Shown here: positions 44,272 through 53,031 of the stretch, in pieces | Layout: each line of letters opens with the position of its first letter | How positions within the stretch are numbered: position 1 is the first letter of the stretch | Assembly: GCF_009363715.1 (NCBI RefSeq) | Contig: NZ_CP045404.1 | Coordinates: 2,138,001-2,202,000 of the forward strand | From: Roseovarius sp. THAF9 | GTDB lineage: Bacteria > Pseudomonadota > Alphaproteobacteria > Rhodobacterales > Rhodobacteraceae | Reading direction: 5' to 3' | Length of the DNA: 64,000 nucleotides | Notes under the pieces: model-generated | Told to the model about the DNA's origin: nothing | The model's input: only the letters and a program-made list of their open reading frames with translations | Database searches by the model: none | Made by a program: the position numbers and the translations under genes

Positions 44272-46743
44272 TCAGGCGGGCACCGCAATCCGCGCAAAAC
44301 GGCCTGGCCCGAAGCGCGTGGAGACCTGCGCGACCTGGATCTCGTAAAAACCCGACAGCGCGTCGGCCGCCTGATCCGTCGCGCTGTAGGTCCAGACCGG
44401 CGCGGTGGTGCTGAGCTGTCGGATCACCGCATCCTGCTGCACCACGCGCACCAAGTATTCCTCGCGGTCCTCGCCCAGCGGTACATCGGCGGTATCCCAG
44501 CGGTCGCCGTCGATGCGCGTGCGCCGGATCCAGCTGAGTGACAGATCGCCCCCCGCCACCGCCGCGAGCCGCAGGTGCACAGGCGAAAGCGGCCTTAGCC
44601 CCAGCCCGTCGAAGGCCAGCCGCGCCGCGCTGAAGCTGGGGTCGTCCACCGGGCGCCCGGCGGGGCCGATCCGGTAGTAGCGCGCCAGACCGCGCTTGGC
44701 CTCGGCCAGATCGATCTGCTTGGCCGTGCCGTTTAGGCGCACGAGATAGCTGCCTTCTGGCCAGGGCTCTGTGCGTTCGGTGCCGACTTGTCCTCGCAAG
44801 CGGTGGCTGAGCAGGTACGAGTCGGTGTCGACGAGGGCGGCATCGCGGAACTGAATCAGCTCCCATCCATCAGGCGTGCCGTCGCCGATAGCGCACAGGT
44901 TGCCACCGTTCAGAAGCGCCAGATCGCTGATGCTTTCCAGCGTGCCGCCCAACATCCGCACCTGGAGGGCGGATCCGCGGTCGATACGGCCCGCACAGGC
45001 TGGCAAGAGCGGCGTTTCCAGCACACCCACGGGAGTCCGGGCCGTCACAAGGGTGTTGAGGGCATAGTTCGAATCCTCGTCCGAAGCATAGAGCGCGACC
45101 GAGCCGGGCCAAGGCCTGGCGGTGACGGCGAAATGCGGCGCGTGGGGCACCTCGTCGCCGGTCAAAAGCGGCAGATCGAGGAAGAAGGGGGCCACCGGCG
45201 ATGGCGGCACGAAGGGGCGCATGGTGACGGCCTCGTCCTCGAATTCGGCGGCGCGATAGCTTTCGGGTTCGATCCGCACGGCTTCGAGCTTTTGCGCGCC
45301 GGCCATCTGGTCGGCCCGGTCGATGCGGAACAAGCCCCTGCCCTGACCTTCGGGTACGGCGATGACGTCGCCCGCTCCGGTTTCGAGTTGCGAGGGCGGC
45401 AGGGTCAGGCGCAGGGTGTCGGTGGCGACCCGCGCCTCGGACAACCAGCGTTCGACGGTCTGGCGGCCCTCGGCGCGGGTCATGGCCAGCGGGAATTCCG
45501 ATGTCGAAACGGCATGGGTGGCGTCGTCGGGCAGGATCGCCTCTTCGGCGATGACTTCGAAATCGCCGTCAGCTTCGACAAAGCGCAGGCGGATTCGGCC
45601 CGCCAGCTCCACGGTGCTGCCGCGGGTTTCCTCGAGGACGCCGTCCATCTCGGGGTCACGGACCAGCGTGTCGAGGTCCAGCACCCGGTCGAAGCCGCCG
45701 TCGCGCATGATGAACTGAAGGCGCCCATCGCGTTCTACCGCGTCGAAGCCGTAGCGCAGCATCAGCGGTTGCAGCGCGCTGCGGGCCTCGGAGACCTGGT
45801 CGACCGTATAGCCGCGCACCAGGCCTTGGGCCTGGGACGTGTCACAGGCGTCGAGGCCGGCGCGACGGCAGATTTCCTCGATAACCGAGGCCAGCGTGCG
45901 CGCCGAGATGCGACCGTTCAGCCAATGACCGCGGGTGTAGTTTTCTCCATCGCTCCAAAGCGCACGGTTGTTGGGGAAGTAGGGATAGGGCCGCATGTCC
46001 CAGGCCCATGCATAGGCGTGATCCATGTCCAGCATCGCGCCATCGTAAATGTCCGATTGCGGGTTGTTGGCGGGATCGTTCCAGTAGCCAAGGAAAGCCC
46101 GAAGGTATTGTTGCTGGATCAGTTCATCACGGCGCCCATCCGAGAAATGCGGCAGGGTGGATTCCGAAGACTTGGGGTCGAGGAACTTGTTGGGCTGGTT
46201 CGTGCCCTTGTCCACGGCGGCGCAGCCGTATTCGTCCACCCAAGCGCCGTCGAATTGCGGCCCGCGCAGGCTCTCCGGGTCATGTGCCGAGAAAACCTGC
46301 GCGATTGCGCCGTTGGGCCACTGAAGCCGCTTGCGCGTCGCCTGCCAGACGGGGCGACGATCGGGCGGCGAGCAGGCCATGATACCGCTTTCGCCAAAAA
46401 CCATGACGTCACGCACCTGGTCGATGGTCTCGCCCACCAAAGCCAAGCGATGACACCGGCCCGCGTCCAGCGGCCTGGCCCCTTCGACCTGACCGCGCAC
46501 CCATTCGGCCCCGGCGCGCGTCTTGCCGGCGCCACGTCCACCCAGGATGACCCACGTGCGCCAGTCGCCTTCGGGCGGACGCTGATGGTCCATCGCCCAG
46601 AAATCGAACAGGTATGGCAGCGACAGGATCTCGCCGTCACTCAGGCTGTCCAGAAACTCTTTCTGCGTCTCGGGCCCTGCGGAGACGAGCCAGTCGACAT
46701 CCGATACTGTCCCGGGCTTCGTCAAGATCGACGGCGTATCCAT
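44272..46743 (-). CDS. Chimeric GTA protein: terminase ATPase (g2) fused to C-terminal part of gp15
   Basis: An 823-residue open frame with no stop or frameshift. Residues 1 to ~171 are the N-terminal part of the GTA/phage large terminase: Walker A GGRGAGKT (68-75), FGESGIMACSPPDRRP, FSAHDPESLRGPQFDG and Walker B with AWVDE. From there it continues as the GTA tail hub gp15: GCAAVDKGTNQPNKFLDPK, SDGRRDELIQQQYLRA, then the fibronectin/hub-like C-terminal domains to the end. In GTA clusters g2 and g15 are separated by about 12 kb, so an in-frame deletion joined them near 46230. Terminase nuclease, portal, capsid, protease and tail genes are all gone. Start 46743 is taken; an open frame reaches 46794. 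Function, if any, unknown. Confidence 0.85.
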   Translation of the reverse strand: MDTPSILTKPGTVSDVDWLVSAGPETQKEFLDSLSDGEILSLPYLFDFWAMDHQRPPEGDWRTWVILGGRGAGKTRAGAEWVRGQVEGARPLDAGRCHRLALVGETIDQVRDVMVFGESGIMACSPPDRRPVWQATRKRLQWPNGAIAQVFSAHDPESLRGPQFDGAWVDEYGCAAVDKGTNQPNKFLDPKSSESTLPHFSDGRRDELIQQQYLRAFLGYWNDPANNPQSDIYDGAMLDMDHAYAWAWDMRPYPYFPNNRALWSDGENYTRGHWLNGRISARTLASVIEEICRRAGLDACDTSQAQGLVRGYTVDQVSEARSALQPLMLRYGFDAVERDGRLQFIMRDGGFDRVLDLDTLVRDPEMDGVLEETRGSTVELAGRIRLRFVEADGDFEVIAEEAILPDDATHAVSTSEFPLAMTRAEGRQTVERWLSEARVATDTLRLTLPPSQLETGAGDVIAVPEGQGRGLFRIDRADQMAGAQKLEAVRIEPESYRAAEFEDEAVTMRPFVPPSPVAPFFLDLPLLTGDEVPHAPHFAVTARPWPGSVALYASDEDSNYALNTLVTARTPVGVLETPLLPACAGRIDRGSALQVRMLGGTLESISDLALLNGGNLCAIGDGTPDGWELIQFRDAALVDTDSYLLSHRLRGQVGTERTEPWPEGSYLVRLNGTAKQIDLAEAKRGLARYYRIGPAGRPVDDPSFSAARLAFDGLGLRPLSPVHLRLAAVAGGDLSLSWIRRTRIDGDRWDTADVPLGEDREEYLVRVVQQDAVIRQLSTTAPVWTYSATDQAADALSGFYEIQVAQVSTRFGPGRFARIAVPA

Positions 46744-46987
46744 CCGTGACGCCAAGCTCTTTTTCTCTTCTTCTTGCAAGTTGTGTCTCCGCATCTATCG
46801 CGATCTTCAGCCATTGCCGGATCTCCGACGTGGCGCGTGTGGCGTCTTTCAGCGCTTCGAATTGCCCTTGCCTGATCTGGGAATAAATCTCTTCCAGATC
46901 GGCCCGCATCTCCGCCAGTTGCGCTTCGAGCGCATCGATGGAGATCGTGACCTGGGAAGGGGCCCGGTCTTGCGTGATCAATGGCAT
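46637..46987 (-). CDS. GTA gene g1 product (small packaging protein)
   Basis: A 116-residue protein with the block ISIDALEAQLAEMRADLEE and ATRATSEIRQWLKIAIDAE typical of GTA gp1, the small-terminase-like partner of the large terminase; helical throughout. ATG 46987 follows GGAGG by 11 bases; the open frame to 47065 enters the preceding terminator and is ignored. It overlaps the chimeric gene by 107 bp (from 46743), as g1 and g2 often overlap. It is the only intact GTA gene in the window. Confidence 0.82.
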   Translation of the reverse strand: MPLITQDRAPSQVTISIDALEAQLAEMRADLEEIYSQIRQGQFEALKDATRATSEIRQWLKIAIDAETQLARRREKELGVTDGYAVDLDEARDSIGCRLARLRRARDAERVSGQPE

Positions 46988-47032
46988 GCGTGCCGGCACC
47001 TCCAATTGTCTTGCAACAGGGCCGTTTGTCCC

Positions 47033-47074
47033 GAAAAACAAAAAGGCGACCGGTGGGCATTCCACGGGTCGCCT
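47033..47074 (-). terminator. Terminator between mltG and GTA remnant
   Basis: Stem AGGCGACC / GGTCGCCT (minus-strand reading) with extra GTGG/CCAC pairs, followed on the minus strand by TTTTTGTTTTT. It ends the fabF-mltG transcript, so the GTA remnant has at most about 45 bp for its own promoter after it. Confidence 0.8.
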
Positions 47075-47146
47075 GCAGTTTTCGGATAGTGTCGTTAATG
47101 AAGGATCGCGGCACCGTGCGGTGCCCCGCGTGCCCCTTGCCCGCGC

Positions 47147-48316
47147 CTACTGGTTCGCGCGTTCGGCCTCCAGCGCGCGATAGGCCGCGACGTTGCGGTT
47201 ATGCTCTTCCAGCGTTTCCGCAAACAGGTGGCCATCGCGCGGGTCCAGCGTGCGGGCCACGAAGAACACGTAATCGGTATCCTCGGGGTTTACCGCGGCC
47301 TCGATACTGGCGCGCCCGGGATTGGCGATGGGCGTGGGCGGCAAACCGTCGATGACGTAGGTATTGTAGGGCGTCTCGGCACGCAGCTCGCTCTGGCGCA
47401 GGCCGCGACCCAGCACGCCCTCGCCATTCGTGATGCCATAGATCACGGTGGGGTCGGTCTGCAGCCGCATCCCTTCTTGCAGGCGGTTGGTAAAGACGCT
47501 GGCGACCTGTCCGCGCTCGGTGGGCACGCCGGTTTCCTTCTCGATGATAGAGGCGAGGATCAGCGCCTCCTCCGGCGTCTCCACGGCGATATCCGACGCC
47601 CGGTTCTGCCAGGCCTCGGTCAGGATCAATTCCTGCGCCTCGCGCATCCGGGTCAGAATGCTTTCGCGGGTGTCGCCCACGCTGAACTCGTAACTGTTCG
47701 GCGCAAGGCTGCCCTCGGGCGGCACCGCCGCCACCTCGCCATCCAGCGCGTCGACTGCACCAAGCGCGTTCACCACCTGCCAGCTGGTCACGCCTTCTGC
47801 GACGGCCACGCGGTAGCGGGTGTCAGCCTGATCACGCACCTCGGTGAATTCGGCGGGGGGCGTGACCTCCTCGGCCTGCGGATCGAAGGCCGCAACCTCG
47901 ACAAAACGATTGGTGGCCGGGTCCAGTTCGCGCACTTCGACCTCGCTGGCGTTGACACCGATGCGGTACACCACCTCGGTGCCGCAGGTGCTGGCCCCGC
48001 CACGGGTCACGATATCGGTGATCTCGCCCATGCTGGAGCCTTCGGGGATCAGCCAGCTGCCGGCCTTCAGCAGTTGGGTCTTGTCAGTATAGTCCGCACC
48101 GATGCGAAAGATCCGCTCGCTGGTAATCGCGCCCTGCTCGGCCAGATCGGTCGAGATGCCACGCATCGAACTGCCGCGCGGCACCTGAAGGCAGATCGGC
48201 TCTTCCAGCGGGCCAGTCGCACGGTACTCATTCTGGCCCCACAGGATCACCCCGCCTAGCAGGAAGACGACGACAACCAGAAACGTCAGGAAATTCGAGG
48301 CGATGTGCCGCCACAT
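47147..48316 (-). CDS. mltG: Endolytic transglycosylase MltG
   Basis: A 389-residue inner-membrane enzyme that cuts nascent glycan strands. An N-terminal membrane helix (ASNFLTFLVVVVFLLGGVILW) and a LysM-like region precede the YceG domain, whose catalytic Glu lies in LILASIIEKETGVPTERG; RLQEGMRLQTDPTVIYG and YNTYVIDGLPPTPIANPG follow. It starts within the fabF stop (TGATG), as in many alphaproteobacteria. A terminator follows. Confidence 0.93.
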   Translation of the reverse strand: MWRHIASNFLTFLVVVVFLLGGVILWGQNEYRATGPLEEPICLQVPRGSSMRGISTDLAEQGAITSERIFRIGADYTDKTQLLKAGSWLIPEGSSMGEITDIVTRGGASTCGTEVVYRIGVNASEVEVRELDPATNRFVEVAAFDPQAEEVTPPAEFTEVRDQADTRYRVAVAEGVTSWQVVNALGAVDALDGEVAAVPPEGSLAPNSYEFSVGDTRESILTRMREAQELILTEAWQNRASDIAVETPEEALILASIIEKETGVPTERGQVASVFTNRLQEGMRLQTDPTVIYGITNGEGVLGRGLRQSELRAETPYNTYVIDGLPPTPIANPGRASIEAAVNPEDTDYVFFVARTLDPRDGHLFAETLEEHNRNVAAYRALEAERANQ

Positions 48317-49575
48317 CAGCGTACAGCCCCCAAACAGAGACAGGCATTGGTGCCGCCGAACCCGAAGCTGTTGGACAGTGCCACCTTGATCTCGCGTTCG
48401 TGCTTGGCGTTGGCGGCCAGGTTCATCGGTGTTTCCACCGCCGGGTTGTCCAGATTGATCGTCGGCGGCGCCACCTGATCACGAATGGCCAGGATCGAGA
48501 AGATACCTTCGATCGCGCCCGCCGCGCCCAGAAGGTGCCCGGTCGAGGATTTGGTCGAACTCATCGTCGCTTTCGACGCCGCGTCACCCAGCAGTTTTTC
48601 CACCGCCTTCAGTTCGATCGTATCGGCCATTGTGCTGGTGCCGTGGGCATTGATGTAATCCACCTCGGACGCGTCGATGCCAGCGTTGCGCAGGGCGCCC
48701 TGCATGGCGCGAAACCCGCCATCGCCATCCTCTGCGGGCGCGGTGATGTGATAGGCGTCGCCCGACAGCCCATAGCCCAGAACCTCTGCATAAATCTTGG
48801 CGCCGCGCGCCTTGGCGTGCTCGTACTCCTCCAGCACGACCATGCCCGCGCCCTCGCCCATCACGAACCCGTCGCGGTCGGCGTCATAGGGGCGGCTTGC
48901 GCTTTGCGGGTCGTCGGCGCGTTTCGTGGAAAGCGCCTTGCAGGCGTTGAAGCCCGCGATACCAATCTCGCAGATCGCCGCTTCGGCACCGCCTGCGATC
49001 ATAACATCCGCATCGCCATGCTGAATAAGGCGCGAGGCGTCGCCGATGGCGTGCGCCCCCGTCGAACAGGCCGTCACCACCGCGTGGTTCGGCCCCTTGA
49101 AGCCGTAGCGAATGCTGACCTGACCGCTGATCAGGTTGATCAGCGCACCAGGGATAAAGAAGGGAGACACCCGTCGCACACCGCGATCACGAATGAGCAG
49201 CGTCGTTTCCTCGATCGAGCGCAGACCGCCGATTCCGGACCCGATCATCACGCCGGTGCGCAGGCGGCTTTCCTCGTCCTCGGGCAGCCAATCGGCGTCC
49301 CGCACGGCCTGTTCGGCCGCCGCCACGCCATAGAGGATGAAATCATCCACTTTCCGGCGCTCCTTGGACTCCATGTAATCCTCGGAGTTGAACGTGCCCT
49401 CGCTGCCGTCGCCCAGCGGCACCTCGCAGGCGTATTTCGTGGCCACGCTCGTGGGATCGAACCGCGTGATTATGCCCGCTCCTGACTTGCCTGCCAGAAT
49501 ACGGCTCCAGCTCTCCTCCACGCCAGATGCCAGCGGGGTCACAAGACCCAGACCCGTCACAACCACTCGACGCAT
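48316..49575 (-). CDS. fabF: 3-oxoacyl-ACP synthase II
   Basis: A 419-residue condensing enzyme of fatty-acid elongation. The active-site triad is seen: Cys in VVTACSTGAHAIGD, His in INAHGTSTMAD and His in SSTGHLLGAAGAIEG. ISGQVSIRYGFKGPNH fits FabF. It forms a unit with mltG (1-bp overlap). acpP, fabG and fabD lie just upstream on the same strand but a HisA-like gene and two terminators separate them. Confidence 0.95.
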   Translation of the reverse strand: MRRVVVTGLGLVTPLASGVEESWSRILAGKSGAGIITRFDPTSVATKYACEVPLGDGSEGTFNSEDYMESKERRKVDDFILYGVAAAEQAVRDADWLPEDEESRLRTGVMIGSGIGGLRSIEETTLLIRDRGVRRVSPFFIPGALINLISGQVSIRYGFKGPNHAVVTACSTGAHAIGDASRLIQHGDADVMIAGGAEAAICEIGIAGFNACKALSTKRADDPQSASRPYDADRDGFVMGEGAGMVVLEEYEHAKARGAKIYAEVLGYGLSGDAYHITAPAEDGDGGFRAMQGALRNAGIDASEVDYINAHGTSTMADTIELKAVEKLLGDAASKATMSSTKSSTGHLLGAAGAIEGIFSILAIRDQVAPPTINLDNPAVETPMNLAANAKHEREIKVALSNSFGFGGTNACLCLGAVR

Positions 49576-49650
49576 GATGTTGCCCTCTTGTCCTACCTTC
49601 GTCGGCTTCCATACCGCGCCTTGCCCGTCGGGGGCAAGGCCAACGGCAAA

Positions 49651-49678
49651 GGGGCGCGGTCTTCCGCGCCCCTTTTTT
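49651..49678. terminator. Hairpin between HisA-like gene and fabF
   Basis: GGGGCGCGG-TCTT-CCGCGCCCC. On the plus strand six T follow; on the minus strand, where the flanking genes lie, TTTG follows, so it ends the HisA-like transcript with moderate strength. Confidence 0.75.
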
Positions 49679-49695
49679 CAAGCCTGTCGTTCAGC

Positions 49696-50439
49696 TTATT
49701 GGAACTCGGCGATCGGTTCGCGGTCGCTTTGCGCCACTTCCAGCGCCGCTTCCAGCGACACGTCGCGGGACAACAGCGCCCGGCCGATGATCGTGCCCGC
49801 TATGTTGGGCACGTATTTCAGACGCGAGACGTCATCGACGCTGCGCACGGTGCCGCGTGCGATCACCGGATGCCGGGTCAGACCGGCCAGCCCGCTGATG
49901 ACGCCCAGCGTCCCGTCGCTGTCCTCGATATCGGCGTCGATGTCGGTCAGGATGATGCCCGCCAGCGGTGCATCATCGAAAGCGGCGATATAGCTTTCGG
50001 GCGAGAACGCGCTTTTCGTACGCCAGCCCTCGGTCATCACCGAACCCTGGAAAATATCGACGGCCAGCACGATCTGGTCGGGATAGAATTTGGCCAGTTC
50101 GCGCAGGGTGTCGGGGTCGTAGGCCGCCATGGTGCCAACCACGATCCGGCCCGCGCCCTTGTCGATGCATTTCGCCACGCCGTCCCGCGACCGGAAACCG
50201 CCGCCCAACTGGACCGGGATCCCGGCAGAGCGAATGACCTCTTCGATCAGGCTGCTGTTGTCGCCGTCACCGGCCAGCGCGTCGATGTCGGTCAAATGCA
50301 TCCACGATGCGCCGGCGGCGGCAAAGGATTTCGCGGTCTCGACCGGGTCGACATGCCAGATGACCGGCTCTTCGAGCCGACCGCGCGTCAGGGACACGCA
50401 TTTGCCGTTACGCAGTTCGAGAGTGGGGTAGATGATCAT
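49696..50439 (-). CDS. HisA/HisF-family TIM-barrel protein
   Basis: A 247-residue half-barrel-repeat protein similar to HisA (phosphoribosylformimino-AICAR-phosphate isomerase). LGGGFRSRDGVAKCIDKGAGRIVVGTMA (cited in part) and ARGTVRSVDDVSRLKYVPNIAGTIIGRAL give the two phosphate sites. The first catalytic Asp of HisA, in ALDL or AIDL near residue 8, is Glu here (PTLELRNGKC); the second (LAVDIFQG) is kept. It is not in a his operon but between fabF and acpP. It may be a paralogue with another substrate. Confidence 0.75.
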   Translation of the reverse strand: MIIYPTLELRNGKCVSLTRGRLEEPVIWHVDPVETAKSFAAAGASWMHLTDIDALAGDGDNSSLIEEVIRSAGIPVQLGGGFRSRDGVAKCIDKGAGRIVVGTMAAYDPDTLRELAKFYPDQIVLAVDIFQGSVMTEGWRTKSAFSPESYIAAFDDAPLAGIILTDIDADIEDSDGTLGVISGLAGLTRHPVIARGTVRSVDDVSRLKYVPNIAGTIIGRALLSRDVSLEAALEVAQSDREPIAEFQ

Positions 50440-50575
50440 GCGACAGTCACCTTCTGATTCGGGCTGGTTCCGCCTTGTCTGCGGGGTCTGCCCTGTTTAG
50501 ACCCCTGCTTAGTTCACGATGGTCTCAAATCGGCATCATACAGTCTGTTCCCGAAGTTTTCGACCGCGCAAATGA

Positions 50576-50604
50576 AAAGACCCCGCCGCGCCGGCAGGGT
50601 CTTT
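50576..50604. terminator. Terminator of acpP
   Basis: AAAGACCC / GGGTCTTT arms with a further GCCG/CGGC pairing inside; T run on the minus strand follows. It lies 28 bp past the acpP stop. Confidence 0.75.
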
Positions 50605-50631
50605 CGAAAAATCTCTTGTGCGTCGTCGTGG

Positions 50632-50865
50632 TTACGACGCGTCCTTGATGAACTTCACCGCGTCGCCGAAGGTCTGGATGTTCTCGGCGGCGTCATCGGG
50701 GATCTCGATGCCGAATTCTTCTTCGAACGCCATGACCAGTTCGACCGTGTCCAGGCTGTCCGCGCCCAGGTCGTCAATGAAAGAGGCGTTTTCCGTCACT
50801 TTGTCTTCTTCGACGCCCAGGTGTTCCACCACGATCTTTTTTACGCGGTCTGCGATATCGCTCAT
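50632..50865 (-). CDS. acpP: Acyl carrier protein
   Basis: A 77-residue acidic four-helix protein that carries growing acyl chains on phosphopantetheine. The attachment Ser is in [20 protein letters not shown]. Normal length. The start ATG 50865 follows GAGGAACGAAAC. It has its own terminator, which fits the very high expression of ACP, and follows fabG by 229 bp. Confidence 0.97.
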   Translation of the reverse strand: MSDIADRVKKIVVEHLGVEEDKVTENASFIDDLGADSLDTVELVMAFEEEFGIEIPDDAAENIQTFGDAVKFIKDAS

Positions 50866-51094
50866 GTTTCGTTCCTCATCTTCAGCCGGGTCATTCGCCC
50901 GTTTTCTGTGCCCTCGCCCGTCTGGACAAGCGGCTAAATGTGCCCCTTGACCGGGCGGCTTGCATGACCCGTATAACGGGCATTTACGGGGTAATACAGT
51001 ATCACCCCCGCGTAAACTGCGCCGCCTATAGCATATGCGACACGATTGGCAAATGGATTCCCCTGCCCTTGTTTGCTCAAGGCGGCGCGATGCC

Positions 51095-51832
51095 TCAAAG
51101 CATCGCCATCCCGCCGTTGACGTGAAGTGTCGCGCCCGTGACATAACCCGCCTCGGGGCTTGCAAGGTATAGCACGGCTGCGGCGATTTCCTCTGGTGTG
51201 CCCATGCGGGCGGTCGGAATCTGCGCGTTGATCTTGTCCTTCTGTTCGTCCGTCAGCTTGTCGGTCATCGCCGTGGCGATGAAGCCAGGTGCAACCGCAT
51301 TGGCGGTGATCCCACGGCTGGCGACCTCATAGGCGATCGACTTGGTCATGCCCACCATCCCGGCCTTCGAGGCGGCATAGTTCACCTGTCCGGGGTTGCC
51401 GGTGGCACCCACGATCGAGCTGATGTTGATGATCCGCCCCCAGCGCGCCTTCATCATAGGGCGCATCACGCCACGGCACAGGCGCATGGTGGCGGTCAGG
51501 TTCACGTCTATCACGCTCTGCCATTCCTCGTCGGACATGCGCATGAAGATCTGGTCGCGCGTAATTCCCGCGTTATTGACTAGAATATCAATCCCGCCCA
51601 TCGCCTCGGCGGCCTGTTTCGGCAGCGCGTCGACGGCGTCCGGTTCGCTGAGGTTGCAAGGCAGCACATGCGCCCGCTCGCCAAGCTCGCCCGCCAGCGC
51701 CTCCAGCGGCTCCACCCGCGTGCCCGACAGCCCCACGGTCGCGCCCGCGCCATGCAACGCCTTGGCAATCTCTCCGCCGATGCCCCCGGATGCGCCGGTC
51801 ACCAGCGCGGTCTTTCCCGTCAGGTCGAACAT
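51095..51832 (-). CDS. fabG: 3-oxoacyl-ACP reductase
   Basis: A 245-residue short-chain dehydrogenase that reduces 3-oxoacyl-ACP with NADPH. Cofactor motif [16 protein letters not shown] (~10-25), [14 protein letters not shown], catalytic Ser in [12 protein letters not shown] and Tyr/Lys in [16 protein letters not shown] 51832 begins the protein at [14 protein letters not shown] perfect palindrome lies in the 79-bp gap to fabD. Confidence 0.96.
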   Translation of the reverse strand: MFDLTGKTALVTGASGGIGGEIAKALHGAGATVGLSGTRVEPLEALAGELGERAHVLPCNLSEPDAVDALPKQAAEAMGGIDILVNNAGITRDQIFMRMSDEEWQSVIDVNLTATMRLCRGVMRPMMKARWGRIINISSIVGATGNPGQVNYAASKAGMVGMTKSIAYEVASRGITANAVAPGFIATAMTDKLTDEQKDKINAQIPTARMGTPEEIAAAVLYLASPEAGYVTGATLHVNGGMAML

Positions 51833-51858
51833 ATGTCTTGATCCTTCTCGTCTGGCGC

Positions 51859-51882
51859 CAAATTTCTTTGCAAAGAAATTTG
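51859..51882. repeat. 24-bp perfect palindrome between fabD and fabG
   Basis: Arm CAAATTTCTTTG followed at once by its reverse complement. AT-rich against a GC-rich background and similar in form to the palindrome at 10354 (TTTCTGCGCAGAAA core versus TTTCTTTGCAAAGAAA). Confidence 0.75.
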
Positions 51883-51911
51883 ACAAGAAAATTCCATTTT
51901 TATGTGTCGGC

Positions 51912-52856
51912 TCAGCCGTCCATCGACTCGACGGCCGCTTTCACGTCCTCGGGCGTGCCGATAGCGCGGGTGGAGATCTCGCGATTGATGCGGCGAACCA
52001 TGCCGATCAGCGCCTTGCCCGCGCCGATTTCCCACACGTCGTCCACGCCCTGCGCGCCCATGTATTCCACCGACTCGCGCCAGCGGACCGATCCGGTCAC
52101 CTGCTTGACCAACAACGCGCGGATCTCCGCCGGATCCTGCACCCCACTGGCCGTCACGTTGGCGACCACCGGCACGCGCGGCGCCGTGATCGTGACCTCC
52201 GACAATGCGGACGCCATCACATCGGCCGCGGGCGCCATCAAGGCAGAATGAAAGGGTGCACTGACCGGCAGCAGCATGGCGCGCTTTGCCCCCTTTTCCT
52301 TGGCCAGCTCCACCGCTTTTTCCACGGCGGCGGCGTTGCCCGAGACCACCACCTGTGCCGGATCGTTGTCATTGGCGGCCTGAACGACGCTGCCATCCGC
52401 TGCGGCGGCCTGAGCCACCTCGGTCACAGTGGCAAAATCAAGTCCCAGGATCGCGGCCATCGCGCCTTCGCCCACCGGCACGGCGGCCTGCATCGCCTGA
52501 CCCCTCGTGCGCAATAGACGCGCACAGTCGCTTACGCTCAGTGCCCCCGCCGCGGCCAGTGCTGAGTATTCGCCCAGCGAATGCCCGGCCACCAGCGACG
52601 CGGTCTCTATGCTCACACCTTCGGCCTCCAGCGCCCGCATCGTGGCAATTGACGTGGCCATCAGCGCGGGCTGCGCATTCTGCGTCAGGGTCAGCGTTTC
52701 CTGATCGCCCTCCCAGATCAGGTCGCTCAACTTCTCGCCCAGTGCCTCGTCGACCTCGTCGAAGACCGCCTTCGCTGACGGATAGGCATCGGCCAATGCC
52801 TTGCCCATTCCGACCGTCTGTGCGCCCTGCCCGGGAAATACGAATGCCTTGCTCAT
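51912..52856 (-). CDS. fabD: Malonyl-CoA:ACP transacylase
   Basis: A 314-residue enzyme that loads malonate on ACP. AFVFPGQGAQTVGMGKALA at the start, the nucleophile Ser in VAGHSLGEYSALAAAGAL (~91), and His in LPVSAPFHSALM (~200) are all in place. First gene of the fabD-fabG-acpP row on the minus strand. The start ATG 52856 follows the GGCAAGGTACC segment. Confidence 0.96.
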   Translation of the reverse strand: MSKAFVFPGQGAQTVGMGKALADAYPSAKAVFDEVDEALGEKLSDLIWEGDQETLTLTQNAQPALMATSIATMRALEAEGVSIETASLVAGHSLGEYSALAAAGALSVSDCARLLRTRGQAMQAAVPVGEGAMAAILGLDFATVTEVAQAAAADGSVVQAANDNDPAQVVVSGNAAAVEKAVELAKEKGAKRAMLLPVSAPFHSALMAPAADVMASALSEVTITAPRVPVVANVTASGVQDPAEIRALLVKQVTGSVRWRESVEYMGAQGVDDVWEIGAGKALIGMVRRINREISTRAIGTPEDVKAAVESMDG

Positions 52857-53031
52857 GGTACCTTGCCCCTCCCATTCAATGCCCTCGGATAGCGTGACGC
52901 GCCGGGCGGTGCAATGTCGGGGGCCGAAAAACCGCCCCTGCCGCACGCGCCGTGTGCGCAGGCGGACATTGCCCCGGCCACGCGCTCGGCTAGATTGCAG
53001 CGCAAGTTTCCGCCACATCAGAGCCTGCACA

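Noticed and set aside
44788..46749. 653-codon plus-strand open frame
   Set aside because: Antisense shadow of the terminase-gp15 chimera; no recognisable protein features.
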